Source of the DNA: Mycobacterium lacus | Lineage (GTDB): Bacteria > Actinomycetota > Actinomycetes > Mycobacteriales > Mycobacteriaceae | Length of the DNA: 64,000 nucleotides | Assembly (NCBI RefSeq): GCF_010731535.1 | Contig: NZ_AP022581.1 | Coordinates: 3,357,952 to 3,421,951 of the forward strand | Direction of reading: 5' to 3' | In this document: positions 29,146-38,363 of the stretch, piece by piece | Layout: every line of letters begins with the position of its first letter | Numbering within the stretch: position 1 is the first letter of the stretch | Notes under the pieces: generated by a model | Seen by the model: the letters and a program-made list of their open reading frames with translations, nothing else | Told to the model about the DNA's origin: nothing | Database searches by the model: none | Position numbers and translations under genes: made by a program

Positions 29146-30735
29146 CTACCTTGCCCGCGCGGACTGAGAATCCACTGAGATAACGTTCGCCGGACCCCGA
29201 GAGTTCGCCGTCTTGACCATGGGCACGGTTCGAGCCTCGGCCCGGGCCGTCGGCGGCGGCGGCGTCGGCATCGGCCGGCCCGGTAACAGCACGTAAAACG
29301 ACGTTCCCGGCGGCTGACCTCCCGGCACGGTGTCTTCGACGCGTACCGACCCACCGTGGTTGAGCACCACCTGCTTGACGATCGCCAGCCCCAGGCCCGA
29401 ACCGGGCATTGCGCGTGCCGACGCCGACCGGTAGAACCGTTCGAACACTAGGCGCCGTTCCTGCGGTGGGATGCCCGGTCCATGGTCGGAAACCACCAGC
29501 TCGGTATGCGACGGGTCCAGCTGCCTCATCCTGACGCCGACATGACCGCCCGGCGGGCTCCACTTGGCTGCGTTGTCCATCAGGTTCAGCACCGCACGCG
29601 ACAACCCGGCTGCGTCGCCGTAGACCTGCCATCCAATCACCTGAACGTCGAAGTGAATATCGTTGCGCCGCCGCCTGACTCGCTCCAGGCTGCGATCGAT
29701 GACCTCGGACAGGTCGACCGTCTCATACACCACATCGCCGGCGTCGTCTCGCGTGAGATCCACCAAATCGCCTACCAGAGTGGACAATTCCTCGATCTGA
29801 GCCAGCACATCGGCGCGCAGATCGACCATCTCCTTTTCCGGTAGCCGCGGTGCTCCGGGTTCCATCGAGGCGATGAGCAGCTCGACGTTGGTGCGCAGCG
29901 ATGTCAGCGGGGTGCGCAACTCGTGTCCGGCGTCGGTAACCAGCCGTGCCTGCCGTTCCCGAGACTCGGCCAACGCGCGCAGCATCAAGTTGAATGCCTC
30001 CGTGAGCCTGGCCAGTTCGTCGCTGCCGAACACGGGGATGGGGCGCAGGTCGTCGGTGCGCGCCACCCGCTCGGCTGCCTCGGTGAGACGACCCACCGGA
30101 CGCAGCCCGGCCCGGGTGACCATCCCTCCGGCCACCGCGGCGACCGCGACGCCGACCCCGCCGACCATCAGCAGCACAAAGCGCAGTTTGCTCATGACCG
30201 CCTCGGTCGGTCGCAGGCTCTTGGAGATCAACAGCGAACTGCCGTTGGGCAAATGGATGGCCAGCACCCGTTGATCGGCCGCGGTGCGCCGCGACATGAA
30301 CAATTCGCCGCGGATGACGGCCTTCTCGGCCGATCCGACCGGCAGGGTCTGACCCGGCTGGTTAGCGGTGTAGATCGAGTGGCCCGGGTTCACCAGCATG
30401 GCGTTGACGTCCGAGTAGGCGGTGCCCTCGATGGCCTTTCCTGGATCGGCGGCCAGCGAGCCGCTGGCGATCAGCAGCTGCGCCCGGCTTTGCAGCTGGT
30501 TGTCGATGTCGCTGTACAGCGCGGCCGCTATCACGGCGTAGACAGCGAATGACATCAGCACGACCACCATCGCCACCATCGACATGGCCAGCAGCATCAC
30601 CCGCCACCGCAGGGACAACGAGCTGGTGGCTCGCAACGGTGCGGCGGGGCCGGGCGCTGGGGGTCGCTGCCGAGTAAACCCGACAGCTCGCAACGGTGCG
30701 CGGCCAACCCGGCGAGGCCGGCGGAACCGGATCAT
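29146..30735 (-). CDS. mprB: Envelope-stress sensor histidine kinase MprB
   Basis: 529 residues. Two membrane helices (about 47-72 and 185-206) bracket an extracytoplasmic sensor loop of about 110 residues that in M. tuberculosis interacts with DnaK. HAMP domain (about 208-262), phospho-acceptor H271 in DAGHELRTPLTS, and an HATPase domain with LNLMDNAAKWSP, DHGPGIP and GSGLGLAIV. Overlaps mprA by one base (TGATG type). pepD follows after 59 bases, so all three are probably one transcript. Confidence 0.96.
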   Translation of the reverse strand: MIRFRRPRRVGRAPLRAVGFTRQRPPAPGPAAPLRATSSLSLRWRVMLLAMSMVAMVVVLMSFAVYAVIAAALYSDIDNQLQSRAQLLIASGSLAADPGKAIEGTAYSDVNAMLVNPGHSIYTANQPGQTLPVGSAEKAVIRGELFMSRRTAADQRVLAIHLPNGSSLLISKSLRPTEAVMSKLRFVLLMVGGVGVAVAAVAGGMVTRAGLRPVGRLTEAAERVARTDDLRPIPVFGSDELARLTEAFNLMLRALAESRERQARLVTDAGHELRTPLTSLRTNVELLIASMEPGAPRLPEKEMVDLRADVLAQIEELSTLVGDLVDLTRDDAGDVVYETVDLSEVIDRSLERVRRRRNDIHFDVQVIGWQVYGDAAGLSRAVLNLMDNAAKWSPPGGHVGVRMRQLDPSHTELVVSDHGPGIPPQERRLVFERFYRSASARAMPGSGLGLAIVKQVVLNHGGSVRVEDTVPGGQPPGTSFYVLLPGRPMPTPPPPTARAEARTVPMVKTANSRGPANVISVDSQSARAR

Positions 30736-31427
30736 CAGGGGGGCGTTTCGCGTAGCACGTAACCCACCCCGCGCACGGTGTGGATCAGCCGCGGCTCGCC
30801 GTCGGCCTCGGTCTTGCGGCGCAAATACCCGACGTAGACCTCCAGCGCGTTACCCGAGGTGGGAAAGTCGAATCCCCACACCTCCTCGAGGATGCGGCTA
30901 CGGGTGAGCACCCGCCGCGGATTGGCGATCAGCATCTCCAGCAGGGCGAATTCGGTCCGCGTCAGGCTGATCCGGCGTTGCCCGCGGGTGACTTCGCGGG
31001 TGACCGGGTCCAGGGTCAGGTCGGAGAACCTCAGGGCCACCGACTCGGCGGGGTCGTCGGGCCTGGTCCGTCGCAGCAGCGCCCGCATGCGCGCCAACAG
31101 CTCCTCGAGGGCAAACGGTTTCGGCAGGTAATCGTCGGCGCCGGCGTCCAGGCCCGCGACCCGCTCGGAAACCGAGTCGCGGGCGGTGAGGACCAGGATG
31201 GGCAGGTCATCGCCCGTGCTGCGGAGCTGGCGGCACACCTCGAGGCCGTCCAGGCGCGGCATCATCACATCCAGCACGAGCGCGTCGGGCCGATCGCTGG
31301 CAATCATGTCGAGGGCCTCGACCCCGTCATGGGCCAGCTCGACAGAGTAGCCGTTGAATGACAGCGACCTGCGCAGCGACTCGCGCACTGCGCGATCGTC
31401 GTCGACGACAAGAATCCGCACGGACAC
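30735..31427 (-). CDS. mprA: Response regulator MprA
   Basis: 230-residue OmpR-family regulator: receiver domain with the acidic pocket VVDDD and [12 protein letters not shown] (D53 by canonical alignment), K in LTARDS-to-LPKPFA, and a C-terminal winged helix (about 135-228, [13 protein letters not shown] ... [10 protein letters not shown]). Controls sigE, sigB, pepD and its own operon in M. tuberculosis. GTG start; an MprA box lies 16 bases upstream, supporting autoregulation. Confidence 0.96.
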   Translation of the reverse strand: MSVRILVVDDDRAVRESLRRSLSFNGYSVELAHDGVEALDMIASDRPDALVLDVMMPRLDGLEVCRQLRSTGDDLPILVLTARDSVSERVAGLDAGADDYLPKPFALEELLARMRALLRRTRPDDPAESVALRFSDLTLDPVTREVTRGQRRISLTRTEFALLEMLIANPRRVLTRSRILEEVWGFDFPTSGNALEVYVGYLRRKTEADGEPRLIHTVRGVGYVLRETPP

Positions 31428-31442
31428 TAGTTTCGTACCAGC

Positions 31443-31461
31443 GCCTGAGACAGGCCTGAGA
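31443..31461 (-). promoter_or_regulatory. MprA box upstream of mprA
   Basis: On the minus strand TCTCAGGC-CTG-TCTCAGGC: two identical 8-bp direct repeats, 19 bp in total, which is the architecture reported for MprA binding sites. Here the two repeats are perfect copies. The sequence also allows a small hairpin (GCGCCT/AGGCGC) that could end rpmF transcription. Confidence 0.85.
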
Positions 31462-31478
31462 GGCGCGCCGTAGCCGGG

Positions 31479-31652
31479 CTAGCGCTTGTCGAGGTCGATG
31501 AGGCCGAGGCGGGCGGCTTTGAGCAGCCGGCGGGGAACCTTGTGCTTGTGACCAGCCACCGTCACTCCGACGAGCTCGGTCTTGGCAGCCTTCCACTGCG
31601 AGCGCCGGCTTCGGGTGTTCGCGCGCGACATCCTGCGCTTGGGTACCGCCAT
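31479..31652 (-). CDS. rpmF: 50S ribosomal protein L32
   Basis: 57 residues beginning [20 protein letters not shown] and ending LIDLDKR. The zinc-binding cysteine pairs of some L32 proteins are absent (GHKHKVP where CxxC would be), so this is the zinc-independent form. Start ATG 31652 with a CCCACC-rich complement reading GGTGGGG... upstream. It stands alone on the minus strand between mprA and the AtuA-like operon. Confidence 0.96.
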   Translation of the reverse strand: MAVPKRRMSRANTRSRRSQWKAAKTELVGVTVAGHKHKVPRRLLKAARLGLIDLDKR

Positions 31653-31809
31653 GGTGGGGCCTTACTCCTCGATTGGGGTTTCGGTCGGGCATGTCGCATG
31701 GCATGGCCTCCCGGCCGAACGGCGACGATTGGTTCTTAGGGTAGTCGGTGACCCGCCGCTGGCCAAAATGGGTTCGAGGCGGGTATTCACCCGTCGTTAT
31801 GGATGCGGC

Positions 31810-31830
31810 TATGCTGACCTACCGGTTGGT
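31810..31830 (+). promoter_or_regulatory. Promoter -10 and TetR-like operator of the AtuA/Acc operon
   Basis: TATGCT (31810-31815) fits a -10 element. Directly after it lies ACCTACCGGTTGGT (31817-31830), a palindrome of form ACCnACCGGTnGGT at the expected transcription start. This is typical for repression by a TetR-family regulator; none is encoded in the window. Confidence 0.5.
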
Positions 31831-31872
31831 TGGTCGCGCCACAGAAATGGTCCCAATGAAGGGAGGATGCGC

Positions 31873-33576
31873 ATGGCTCCTGTTTCCGGTGCCGTGCGAA
31901 TCGGGAACTGCTCGGGCTTCTACGGGGACCGCCTGTCAGCCATGCGCGAAATGCTCAGCGGCGGCGAACTCGACTACGTCACCGGCGACTACCTGGCCGA
32001 GCTAACCATGCTGATTCTGGGCCGCGACCGGATGAAAAACCCCGACCGCGGATATGCCAAGACCTTCCTGGCCCAACTGGAGGAATGCCTGGGACTGGCG
32101 CTGGACCGCCGGGTGCGCATCGTCGCCAACGCCGGCGGCCTGAACCCCGCCGGGCTGGCCGACGCGGTACGCGCCCTGGCCGAACGCCTGGGTATCGGAG
32201 CCCGGATCGCGCACGTCGAAGGCGACGACCTGCAGCCCCGCGCGGCCGAACTCGGCCTCGGCGCGCCGCTGACGGCAAACGCCTACCTGGGCGCCTGGGG
32301 CATTGTCGACTGCCTGAGTGCCGGAGCCGACGTCGTCGTTACCGGCCGGGTCACCGACGCCTCGGTGACCGTCGCGGCCGCGGCCGCGCACTTCGGCTGG
32401 GGCCGCACCGACTACAACCGGCTTGCCGGGGCGGTGGTGGCCGGTCACGTCATCGAATGCGGCGTCCAGGCCACCGGGGGCAACTACTCCTTTTTCGCAG
32501 AAATCCCGGAGCTGCTCCACGCCGGCTTCCCGCTGGCCGAGGTCGACGCCGACGGCTCGTCGGTGATCACTAAGCACCCGGGTACCGACGGAGTGGTCAG
32601 CGTCGACACGGTCACCGCGCAGCTGCTCTACGAGATCACCGGCGCCCGGTACGCCAACCCCGACGTCACGGCGCGGATGGACACCATCGAATTATTGGCC
32701 GACGGCCCCGACCGGGTCCGCATCAGCGGCGTGATCGGCGAACCGCCGCCGCCCACACTGAAGGTGTCGCTGAACAGCATCGGCGGATTCCGCAACGCCA
32801 TCACGTTCGTGCTGACCGGCCTGGATATCGAGGCCAAGGCCGATTTGGTGCGGCGGCAACTGGAATCCAGCTTGACCGTCAAGCCCGCCGAGTTGCAGTG
32901 GACCCTGGCCCGCACCGACCACCCCGACGCCGACACCGAGGAAGCCGCGAGCGCCTTGCTGCACTGCGTCGTCCGCGATCCCGACCCGGCGAACGTGGGA
33001 CGCCAATTTTCCTCGGCGGCAGTCGAATTAGCGTTGGCAAGCTATCCCGGGTTCACCATGACCGCCCCGCCGGGCGATGGACAGGTCTACGGTGTGTTCA
33101 CTGCGGGGTACGTCGACGCCCAACAGGTGCGGCACATCGCGGTGCATCCCGACGGTACGCGCACCGAAATCGCCTGCGCCACGGAAACTTTGGAATTGGT
33201 GCCCGCCGATCCCCCGCCGTTGCCGGAGCCGCTGCCTGCCGGCCCGACGTGCCGGGTGCCGCTGGGCCGCATCGCCGGCGCCCGCAGCGGCGACAAGGGC
33301 GGATCGGCCAACGTCGGGGTGTGGGTCCGCACCGACGAGCAGTGGCGCTGGCTGGCCAACACGCTGACGGTCGAGCAGCTCAAGGAGCTGCTGCCCGAGA
33401 CCGCGGACCTTGATGTCACCCGCCATGTGCTGCCCAACTTGCGGGCGGTCAACTTCGTCATCGAGGGGATCCTCGGCCAGGGTGTTGCCTATCAGGCGCG
33501 CTTCGATCCGCAGGCCAAGGGGTTGGGCGAATGGCTGCGCAGCCGCCATGTCGACATCCCGGAAAGGCTTTTGTGA
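31873..33576 (+). CDS. AtuA-like (DUF1446) protein
   Basis: 567 residues from ATG 31873, preceded by AGGGAGG; ATG 31867 is also in frame. N-terminal AtuA domain (VRIGNCSGFYGDR, IVANAGGLNPAG, NAYLGAWGIVDCLSAGADVVVTGRVTDAS) and a C-terminal AtuA-like ferredoxin-fold segment (LGRIAGARSGDKGGSANVGVWVR). In Pseudomonas atuA heads the acyclic terpene utilisation operon, next to geranyl-CoA carboxylase genes; its biochemical role there is not established. Here it heads an analogous operon. Overlaps fadE13 by 4 bases (GTGA). Confidence 0.88.
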   Translation: MAPVSGAVRIGNCSGFYGDRLSAMREMLSGGELDYVTGDYLAELTMLILGRDRMKNPDRGYAKTFLAQLEECLGLALDRRVRIVANAGGLNPAGLADAVRALAERLGIGARIAHVEGDDLQPRAAELGLGAPLTANAYLGAWGIVDCLSAGADVVVTGRVTDASVTVAAAAAHFGWGRTDYNRLAGAVVAGHVIECGVQATGGNYSFFAEIPELLHAGFPLAEVDADGSSVITKHPGTDGVVSVDTVTAQLLYEITGARYANPDVTARMDTIELLADGPDRVRISGVIGEPPPPTLKVSLNSIGGFRNAITFVLTGLDIEAKADLVRRQLESSLTVKPAELQWTLARTDHPDADTEEAASALLHCVVRDPDPANVGRQFSSAAVELALASYPGFTMTAPPGDGQVYGVFTAGYVDAQQVRHIAVHPDGTRTEIACATETLELVPADPPPLPEPLPAGPTCRVPLGRIAGARSGDKGGSANVGVWVRTDEQWRWLANTLTVEQLKELLPETADLDVTRHVLPNLRAVNFVIEGILGQGVAYQARFDPQAKGLGEWLRSRHVDIPERLL

Positions 33577-34721
33577 GCATCTGGAACACGCCCGAACGCG
33601 AACAGCTGCGAAAGACGGTGCGCTCGTTCACCGAACGCGAGATCCTGCCGCATATCGATGAATGGGAGCGGATCGGCGAGCTGCCGCGCGACCTGCACCG
33701 GCGCGCCGGGGCGGCCGGGTTGCTGGGCGCGGGCTTTCCCGAAACGGTCGGTGGTGGCGGCGGAGACGGTGCCGATCCGGTGATCATCTGCGAAGAACTG
33801 CACCAGGCCGGCGCACCGGGCGGCGTCTTCGCATCCTTGTTCACCTGCGGCATCGCGGTGCCGCACATGATCGCCTCGGGGGATGCGCGGCTGATCGAGA
33901 CGTTCGTGCGGCCGACGTTGGCCGGGGAGAAGATCGGCGCGCTGGCCATCACCGAACCCGGCGGGGGTTCGGACGTCGGGCATCTGCGGACCAGCGCGGT
34001 GCGCGACGGCGACCACTATGTGATCAACGGCGCCAAGACTTACATCACGTCCGGGGTTCGCGCCGACTACGTCGTCACCGCGGTGCGCACGGGTGGGCCT
34101 GGCGCCGCCGGGGTTTCACTAGTGGTGGTCGAGAAGGGGACCCCGGGTTTCGAGGTCGCCCGCAAGCTGGACAAGATGGGCTGGCGCTCTTCGGACACCG
34201 CCGAGCTGTCCTACACCGATGTGCGGGTACCGGCCGCCAATCTCGTCGGGGGCGAGAACACCGGATTCGCCCAGATCGCCCGTGCGTTCGTCTCCGAGCG
34301 CATCGCCCTTGCCACGCAAGCGTATTCGAGCGCACAGCGCTGTCTGGACATCACCGCGCAGTGGTGTCGCGACCGGGAGACGTTCGGCCGCCCGCTGATC
34401 TCGCGCCAGTCGGTACAGAACACGCTCGCCGAGATGGCCCGCCGCATCGACGTCGCCCGCGTTTATTCGCGCAGCGTGGTGGAGCGCCAACTCGCGGGTG
34501 AAACCAGCCTCGTCCCGCAGGTGTGCTTCGCGAAAAACACCGCCGTCGAGGCCGGGGAATGGGTTGCCAACCAAGCCGTCCAGCTCTTCGGCGGCATGGG
34601 TTACATGGCCGAATCCGAAGTCGAACGCCAATACCGGGACATGAGAATCCTGGGCATCGGTGGCGGAACCACCGAAATCCTCACCGCTCTTGCCGCCAAG
34701 CTTCTGGGGTATCAATCGTGA
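33573..34721 (+). CDS. fadE13: Acyl-CoA dehydrogenase FadE13
   Basis: 382 residues from GTG 33573 overlapping the preceding stop. Three-domain acyl-CoA dehydrogenase; FAD and substrate motifs ALAITEPGGGSDVG and YITSGVRADYVV in the middle, and QLFGGMGYMAESEVERQYRDMRILGIGGGTTEI at the C-terminus. The position of the usual catalytic glutamate is in this last region or in the family-specific alternative helix. Works with FadE12 in the same operon, consistent with a two-step or heteromeric oxidation of a branched acyl-CoA. Confidence 0.92.
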   Translation: MSIWNTPEREQLRKTVRSFTEREILPHIDEWERIGELPRDLHRRAGAAGLLGAGFPETVGGGGGDGADPVIICEELHQAGAPGGVFASLFTCGIAVPHMIASGDARLIETFVRPTLAGEKIGALAITEPGGGSDVGHLRTSAVRDGDHYVINGAKTYITSGVRADYVVTAVRTGGPGAAGVSLVVVEKGTPGFEVARKLDKMGWRSSDTAELSYTDVRVPAANLVGGENTGFAQIARAFVSERIALATQAYSSAQRCLDITAQWCRDRETFGRPLISRQSVQNTLAEMARRIDVARVYSRSVVERQLAGETSLVPQVCFAKNTAVEAGEWVANQAVQLFGGMGYMAESEVERQYRDMRILGIGGGTTEILTALAAKLLGYQS

Positions 34722-34736
34722 TTGCACCGCCTCCTC

Positions 34737-34764
34737 CTCATCGCTCCGCTCTGCATCGTCGGCG
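34737..34764 (+). repeat. Short intergenic repeat related to the 12.2-kb element
   Basis: CTCATCGCTCCGCTCTGCATCGTCGGCGG. It shares the CTCATCGCT and CTGCATCGTCG blocks that flank the palindromic element at 12183-12300, without the palindromic centre. It sits between fadE13 and accD2, otherwise tightly packed genes. Confidence 0.45.
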
Positions 34765-34770
34765 GTGGTC

Positions 34771-36366
34771 GTGACCGTGCTGCAGTCCACGCTCGACCGA
34801 AACGCTCCTGCCTACGCCGAGGCCGCGTCGGCGGCGATCGCACGGCTCGAAGAGATCGACGCCGAACTCGCCAAAGCGCTTGCGGGCGGTGGCCCCAAGT
34901 ATGTCGACCGTCACCATGCCCGCGGCAAGCTGACCCCCCGGGAACGCATCGAGCTGCTCGTCGATCCGGACTCCCCGTTCCTGGAACTGAGCCCGCTGGC
35001 GGCGTACGGCAGCGCGTTTGCGATCGGAGCCAGCCTGGTCACCGGTATCGGCGCGGTCTCCGGTGTGGAATGCATGATCGTCGCCAACGACCCCACCGTC
35101 AAGGGCGGCACCAGCAATCCGTGGACGCTCCGAAAAATACTGCGGGCCAACCAGATCGCCTTCCAAAACCGGCTTCCCGTGATTTCGCTGGTGGAATCCG
35201 GCGGGGCGGACCTGCCCACGCAGAAGGAAATCTTCATCCCCGGCGGGCAGATGTTCCGAGATCTGACCCGGCTCTCGGCCGCCGGGATCCCCACCATCGC
35301 CCTGGTATTCGGCAACTCCACCGCGGGCGGCGCCTACGTCCCCGGCATGTCCGATCACGTGGTGATGATCAAGGAACGCTCGAAGGTGTTCCTGGCCGGT
35401 CCCCCGCTGGTGAAGATGGCGACCGGCGAGGAGTCCGACGACGAATCGCTGGGCGGCGCCGAAATGCACGCCCGCATTTCGGGTTTGGCCGACTATTTCG
35501 CCGTCGATGAGCTCGACGCGATCCGGATCGGGCGGCGCATTGTGGCCCGGCTGAACTGGGTCAAACAGGGACCCGCCCCGCGGCCCGTGACCGAGCCGCT
35601 GTTCGACTCCGAGGAATTGATCGGCATCGTACCCGGGGACCTGCGCATCCCATTCGACCCGCGGGAGGTGATCGCCCGGATCGTCGATGGGTCCGAATTC
35701 GACGAGTTCAAGCCGCTGTACGGATCGTCACTGGTGACGGGCTGGGCCCAGTTGCACGGCTATCCGCTGGGCATCCTGGCCAACGCGCGCGGCGTGCTGT
35801 TCAGCGAGGAGTCGCAGAAGGCCACCCAGTTCATCCAGCTGGCCAACCGCGCCGACACCCCACTGTTGTTCTTGCACAACACCACCGGCTACATGGTGGG
35901 CAAGGACTACGAGGAGGGTGGGATGATCAAACACGGATCAATGATGATCAACGCCGTGTCCAACTCGACCGTTCCCCACATCTCGCTGCTGATCGGCGCG
36001 TCGTACGGCGCGGGCCACTACGGCATGTGTGGCCGCGCCTACGAACCCCGCTTCCTGTTCGCCTGGCCCAGCGCCAAATCCGCGGTGATGGGCGGCGCCC
36101 AGCTGTCGGGCGTGCTGTCGATCGTGGCCCGAGCGGCCGCCGAGGCTCGCGGACAGCAAGTCGACGAGGCGGCCGATGCCGCGATGCGGGCCGCCGTCGA
36201 GGGCCAGATCGAAGCCGAGTCGCTGCCGATGGTGCTGTCCGGGATGCTCTACGACGACGGGGTGATCGACCCACGCGACACCCGCACCGTGCTGGGAATG
36301 TGTCTGTCCGCCATCGCCAATGGCCCGATCAAGGGAACGTCGAACTTCGGCGTCTTCAGGATGTGA
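34771..36366 (+). CDS. accD2: Acyl-CoA carboxylase beta subunit AccD2 (carboxyltransferase)
   Basis: 531 residues from GTG 34771 (GTG 34777 gives the M. tuberculosis-like VLQSTLD start). Carboxyltransferase N and C domains: ARGKLTPRERIELLVDPDSPFLE, ECMIVANDPTVKGGTSNPW, PVISLVESGGADLP, FGNSTAGGAYVPGMSDHVVM and YGAGHYGMCGRAYEPRF. Closest in style to methylcrotonyl- or geranyl-CoA carboxylase beta subunits rather than acetyl/propionyl types. Pairs with AccA2 directly downstream. Confidence 0.94.
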   Translation: MTVLQSTLDRNAPAYAEAASAAIARLEEIDAELAKALAGGGPKYVDRHHARGKLTPRERIELLVDPDSPFLELSPLAAYGSAFAIGASLVTGIGAVSGVECMIVANDPTVKGGTSNPWTLRKILRANQIAFQNRLPVISLVESGGADLPTQKEIFIPGGQMFRDLTRLSAAGIPTIALVFGNSTAGGAYVPGMSDHVVMIKERSKVFLAGPPLVKMATGEESDDESLGGAEMHARISGLADYFAVDELDAIRIGRRIVARLNWVKQGPAPRPVTEPLFDSEELIGIVPGDLRIPFDPREVIARIVDGSEFDEFKPLYGSSLVTGWAQLHGYPLGILANARGVLFSEESQKATQFIQLANRADTPLLFLHNTTGYMVGKDYEEGGMIKHGSMMINAVSNSTVPHISLLIGASYGAGHYGMCGRAYEPRFLFAWPSAKSAVMGGAQLSGVLSIVARAAAEARGQQVDEAADAAMRAAVEGQIEAESLPMVLSGMLYDDGVIDPRDTRTVLGMCLSAIANGPIKGTSNFGVFRM

Positions 36367-36371
36367 ATCCA

Positions 36372-38363
36372 ATGTCAATCACTCGAGTCCTGGTGGCCAA
36401 TCGCGGCGAGATCGCCCGGCGGGTGTTCGCCACCTGCCGACGGCTGGCGCTGGGCACCGTCGCTGTATACACCGACCCGGACGCGGGTGCGCCGTACGTC
36501 GCCGAGGCCGACGCCCGGGTGCGGCTGACGCGAACCAACGACTATCTGAATGCCGAGGCGATCATCGCGGCCGCTCGCGCCGCCGGTGCGGACGCGGTGC
36601 ACCCCGGCTACGGATTCCTTTCGGAAAACCCCGAATTCGCGGCCGCGGTCGAGCAGGCGGGCCTAACCTGGGTCGGGCCGCCGGTCGATGCGGTGCGCGC
36701 GATGGGCTCCAAGATCGAGTCCAAGAAGCTCATGGCCGCCGCCGGGGTTCCGGTGCTCGACGAACTCGACCCCGACGCCGTCACCCAGGCGCAGCTTCCC
36801 GTACTGGTCAAGGCCTCCGCGGGCGGCGGCGGTCGCGGGATGCGGGTGGTTCGCGAATTGTCCGCCCTGCCGGCCGAAGTCGCCGCCGCCCGGCGCGAAG
36901 CGCAGTCCGCGTTCGGCGACCCCACCGTGTTCTGCGAGCGTTACCTGCCCGCCGGGCACCACGTCGAGGTTCAGGTCCTCGCCGATACGCACGGCACCGT
37001 GTGGGCCGTCGGGGAACGGGAATGCTCGATCCAGCGACGCCACCAGAAAATCATCGAAGAGGCCCCGTCCCCATTGGTCGAACGCACACCCGGTATGCGC
37101 GCCAAGCTCTTCGACGCGGCCCGGCTGGCCGCCGCCGCGATCGGCTACACCGGCGCCGGCACGGTGGAATTTCTCGCCGATGAGGACGGCGAGTTCTACT
37201 TCCTGGAGATGAACACCCGGCTGCAAGTCGAGCACCCAGTGACCGAAGAGACCACCGGACTCGACCTGGTCGAACTCCAGCTCATGATTGCCGAGGGCGG
37301 CCGACTCAATACGGAACCTCCTGCCGCCCAAGGGTATTCGATCGAGGCCAGACTCTATGCCGAGGACCCCGCGCACGACTGGCAGCCGCAGGCCGGCCTG
37401 GTGCACACCATCGACGTGCCGGGGGTTCGGGCGCAGTTCTGCACGCTGGGACGGCGGACGGGGATCCGGCTGGATTCCGGGATCGTCGACGGGTTCACGG
37501 TGTCGATCCACTACGACCCGATGCTGGCCAAGGTCATCTCGTACGCGCCGGCGCGCCGGCAATCGGCGCTGGTGCTCGCCGACGCGCTGGCCCGCGCCCG
37601 CCTGCACGGCCCGCGCACCAACCGCGACCTCTTGGTGAACCTGCTGCGTGATCCCGCGTTCCTGGACGGCGCTACCGACACCGCGTTTTTCGACACGCAC
37701 GACCTGGCGAGGCTGTCGGCGCCCCTGGCCGACGCCACGACGATCCGGTTGTCGGCGATCGCCGCCGCGCTGGCCGACGCCGCGCACAACCGGGCCGTCG
37801 CCCCGGTCTTCGGCTCGATTCCCAGCGGCTGGCGCAACCTGCCGTCGGGCTATCAGCTGAAAACCTACCGCGACGACAACGACACCGATCACCGCGTCGA
37901 ATATCGGTTCGCGAGAACCGGACTGGAACTGCCCGGTGACCCGAACGTGCAACTGGTCTCGGCCACCGTGGATCAGGTCGTGCTCGCTGAGGATGGGGTG
38001 GCCCACAGCTTCTCGGTTGCCGGCCACGGCGCCGATATCTACGTCGACTCGGCACGCGGACCGGTGCACTTGGTCGCGCTGCCCCGCTTTCCCGAGCCGG
38101 GTTCGGCCGTCGAACAGGGATCCCTGGTGGCACCCATGCCCGGCGCCGTCATCCGCCTCGGCGCCCAGGTGGGCGACACCGTTACCGCGGGTCAGCCGTT
38201 GATCTGGCTGGAGGCGATGAAGATGGAACACACCATTGCCGCCCCGTCCGACGGCGTGCTCACCCACCTCAACGTCAATGCCGGCCAGCAAGTCGAAGTC
38301 GGCGCCATTCTCGCACGAGTGGAAGTGCCCCCAAATGGCCTAGCAGAAGGAGATTCGTCATGA
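36372..38363 (+). CDS. accA2: Acyl-CoA carboxylase alpha subunit AccA2 (biotin carboxylase and BCCP)
   Basis: 663 residues from ATG 36372, 5 bases after accD2. Biotin carboxylase with ATP-grasp loop KASAGGGGRGMR, catalytic CSIQRRHQKIIEEAP and EMNTRLQVEHPVTE (about 1-450), a linker domain, and a C-terminal biotinyl domain with EAMKMEH, biotin lysine K617. Carboxylates biotin for transfer by AccD2. It overlaps fadE12 by 4 bases (ATGA). Confidence 0.95.
   Translation: MSITRVLVANRGEIARRVFATCRRLALGTVAVYTDPDAGAPYVAEADARVRLTRTNDYLNAEAIIAAARAAGADAVHPGYGFLSENPEFAAAVEQAGLTWVGPPVDAVRAMGSKIESKKLMAAAGVPVLDELDPDAVTQAQLPVLVKASAGGGGRGMRVVRELSALPAEVAAARREAQSAFGDPTVFCERYLPAGHHVEVQVLADTHGTVWAVGERECSIQRRHQKIIEEAPSPLVERTPGMRAKLFDAARLAAAAIGYTGAGTVEFLADEDGEFYFLEMNTRLQVEHPVTEETTGLDLVELQLMIAEGGRLNTEPPAAQGYSIEARLYAEDPAHDWQPQAGLVHTIDVPGVRAQFCTLGRRTGIRLDSGIVDGFTVSIHYDPMLAKVISYAPARRQSALVLADALARARLHGPRTNRDLLVNLLRDPAFLDGATDTAFFDTHDLARLSAPLADATTIRLSAIAAALADAAHNRAVAPVFGSIPSGWRNLPSGYQLKTYRDDNDTDHRVEYRFARTGLELPGDPNVQLVSATVDQVVLAEDGVAHSFSVAGHGADIYVDSARGPVHLVALPRFPEPGSAVEQGSLVAPMPGAVIRLGAQVGDTVTAGQPLIWLEAMKMEHTIAAPSDGVLTHLNVNAGQQVEVGAILARVEVPPNGLAEGDSS

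Noticed and set aside
36663..38291. 542-residue minus-strand open frame opposite accA2
   Set aside because: Shadow of a conserved carboxylase gene; composition is typical of reverse-frame translation.
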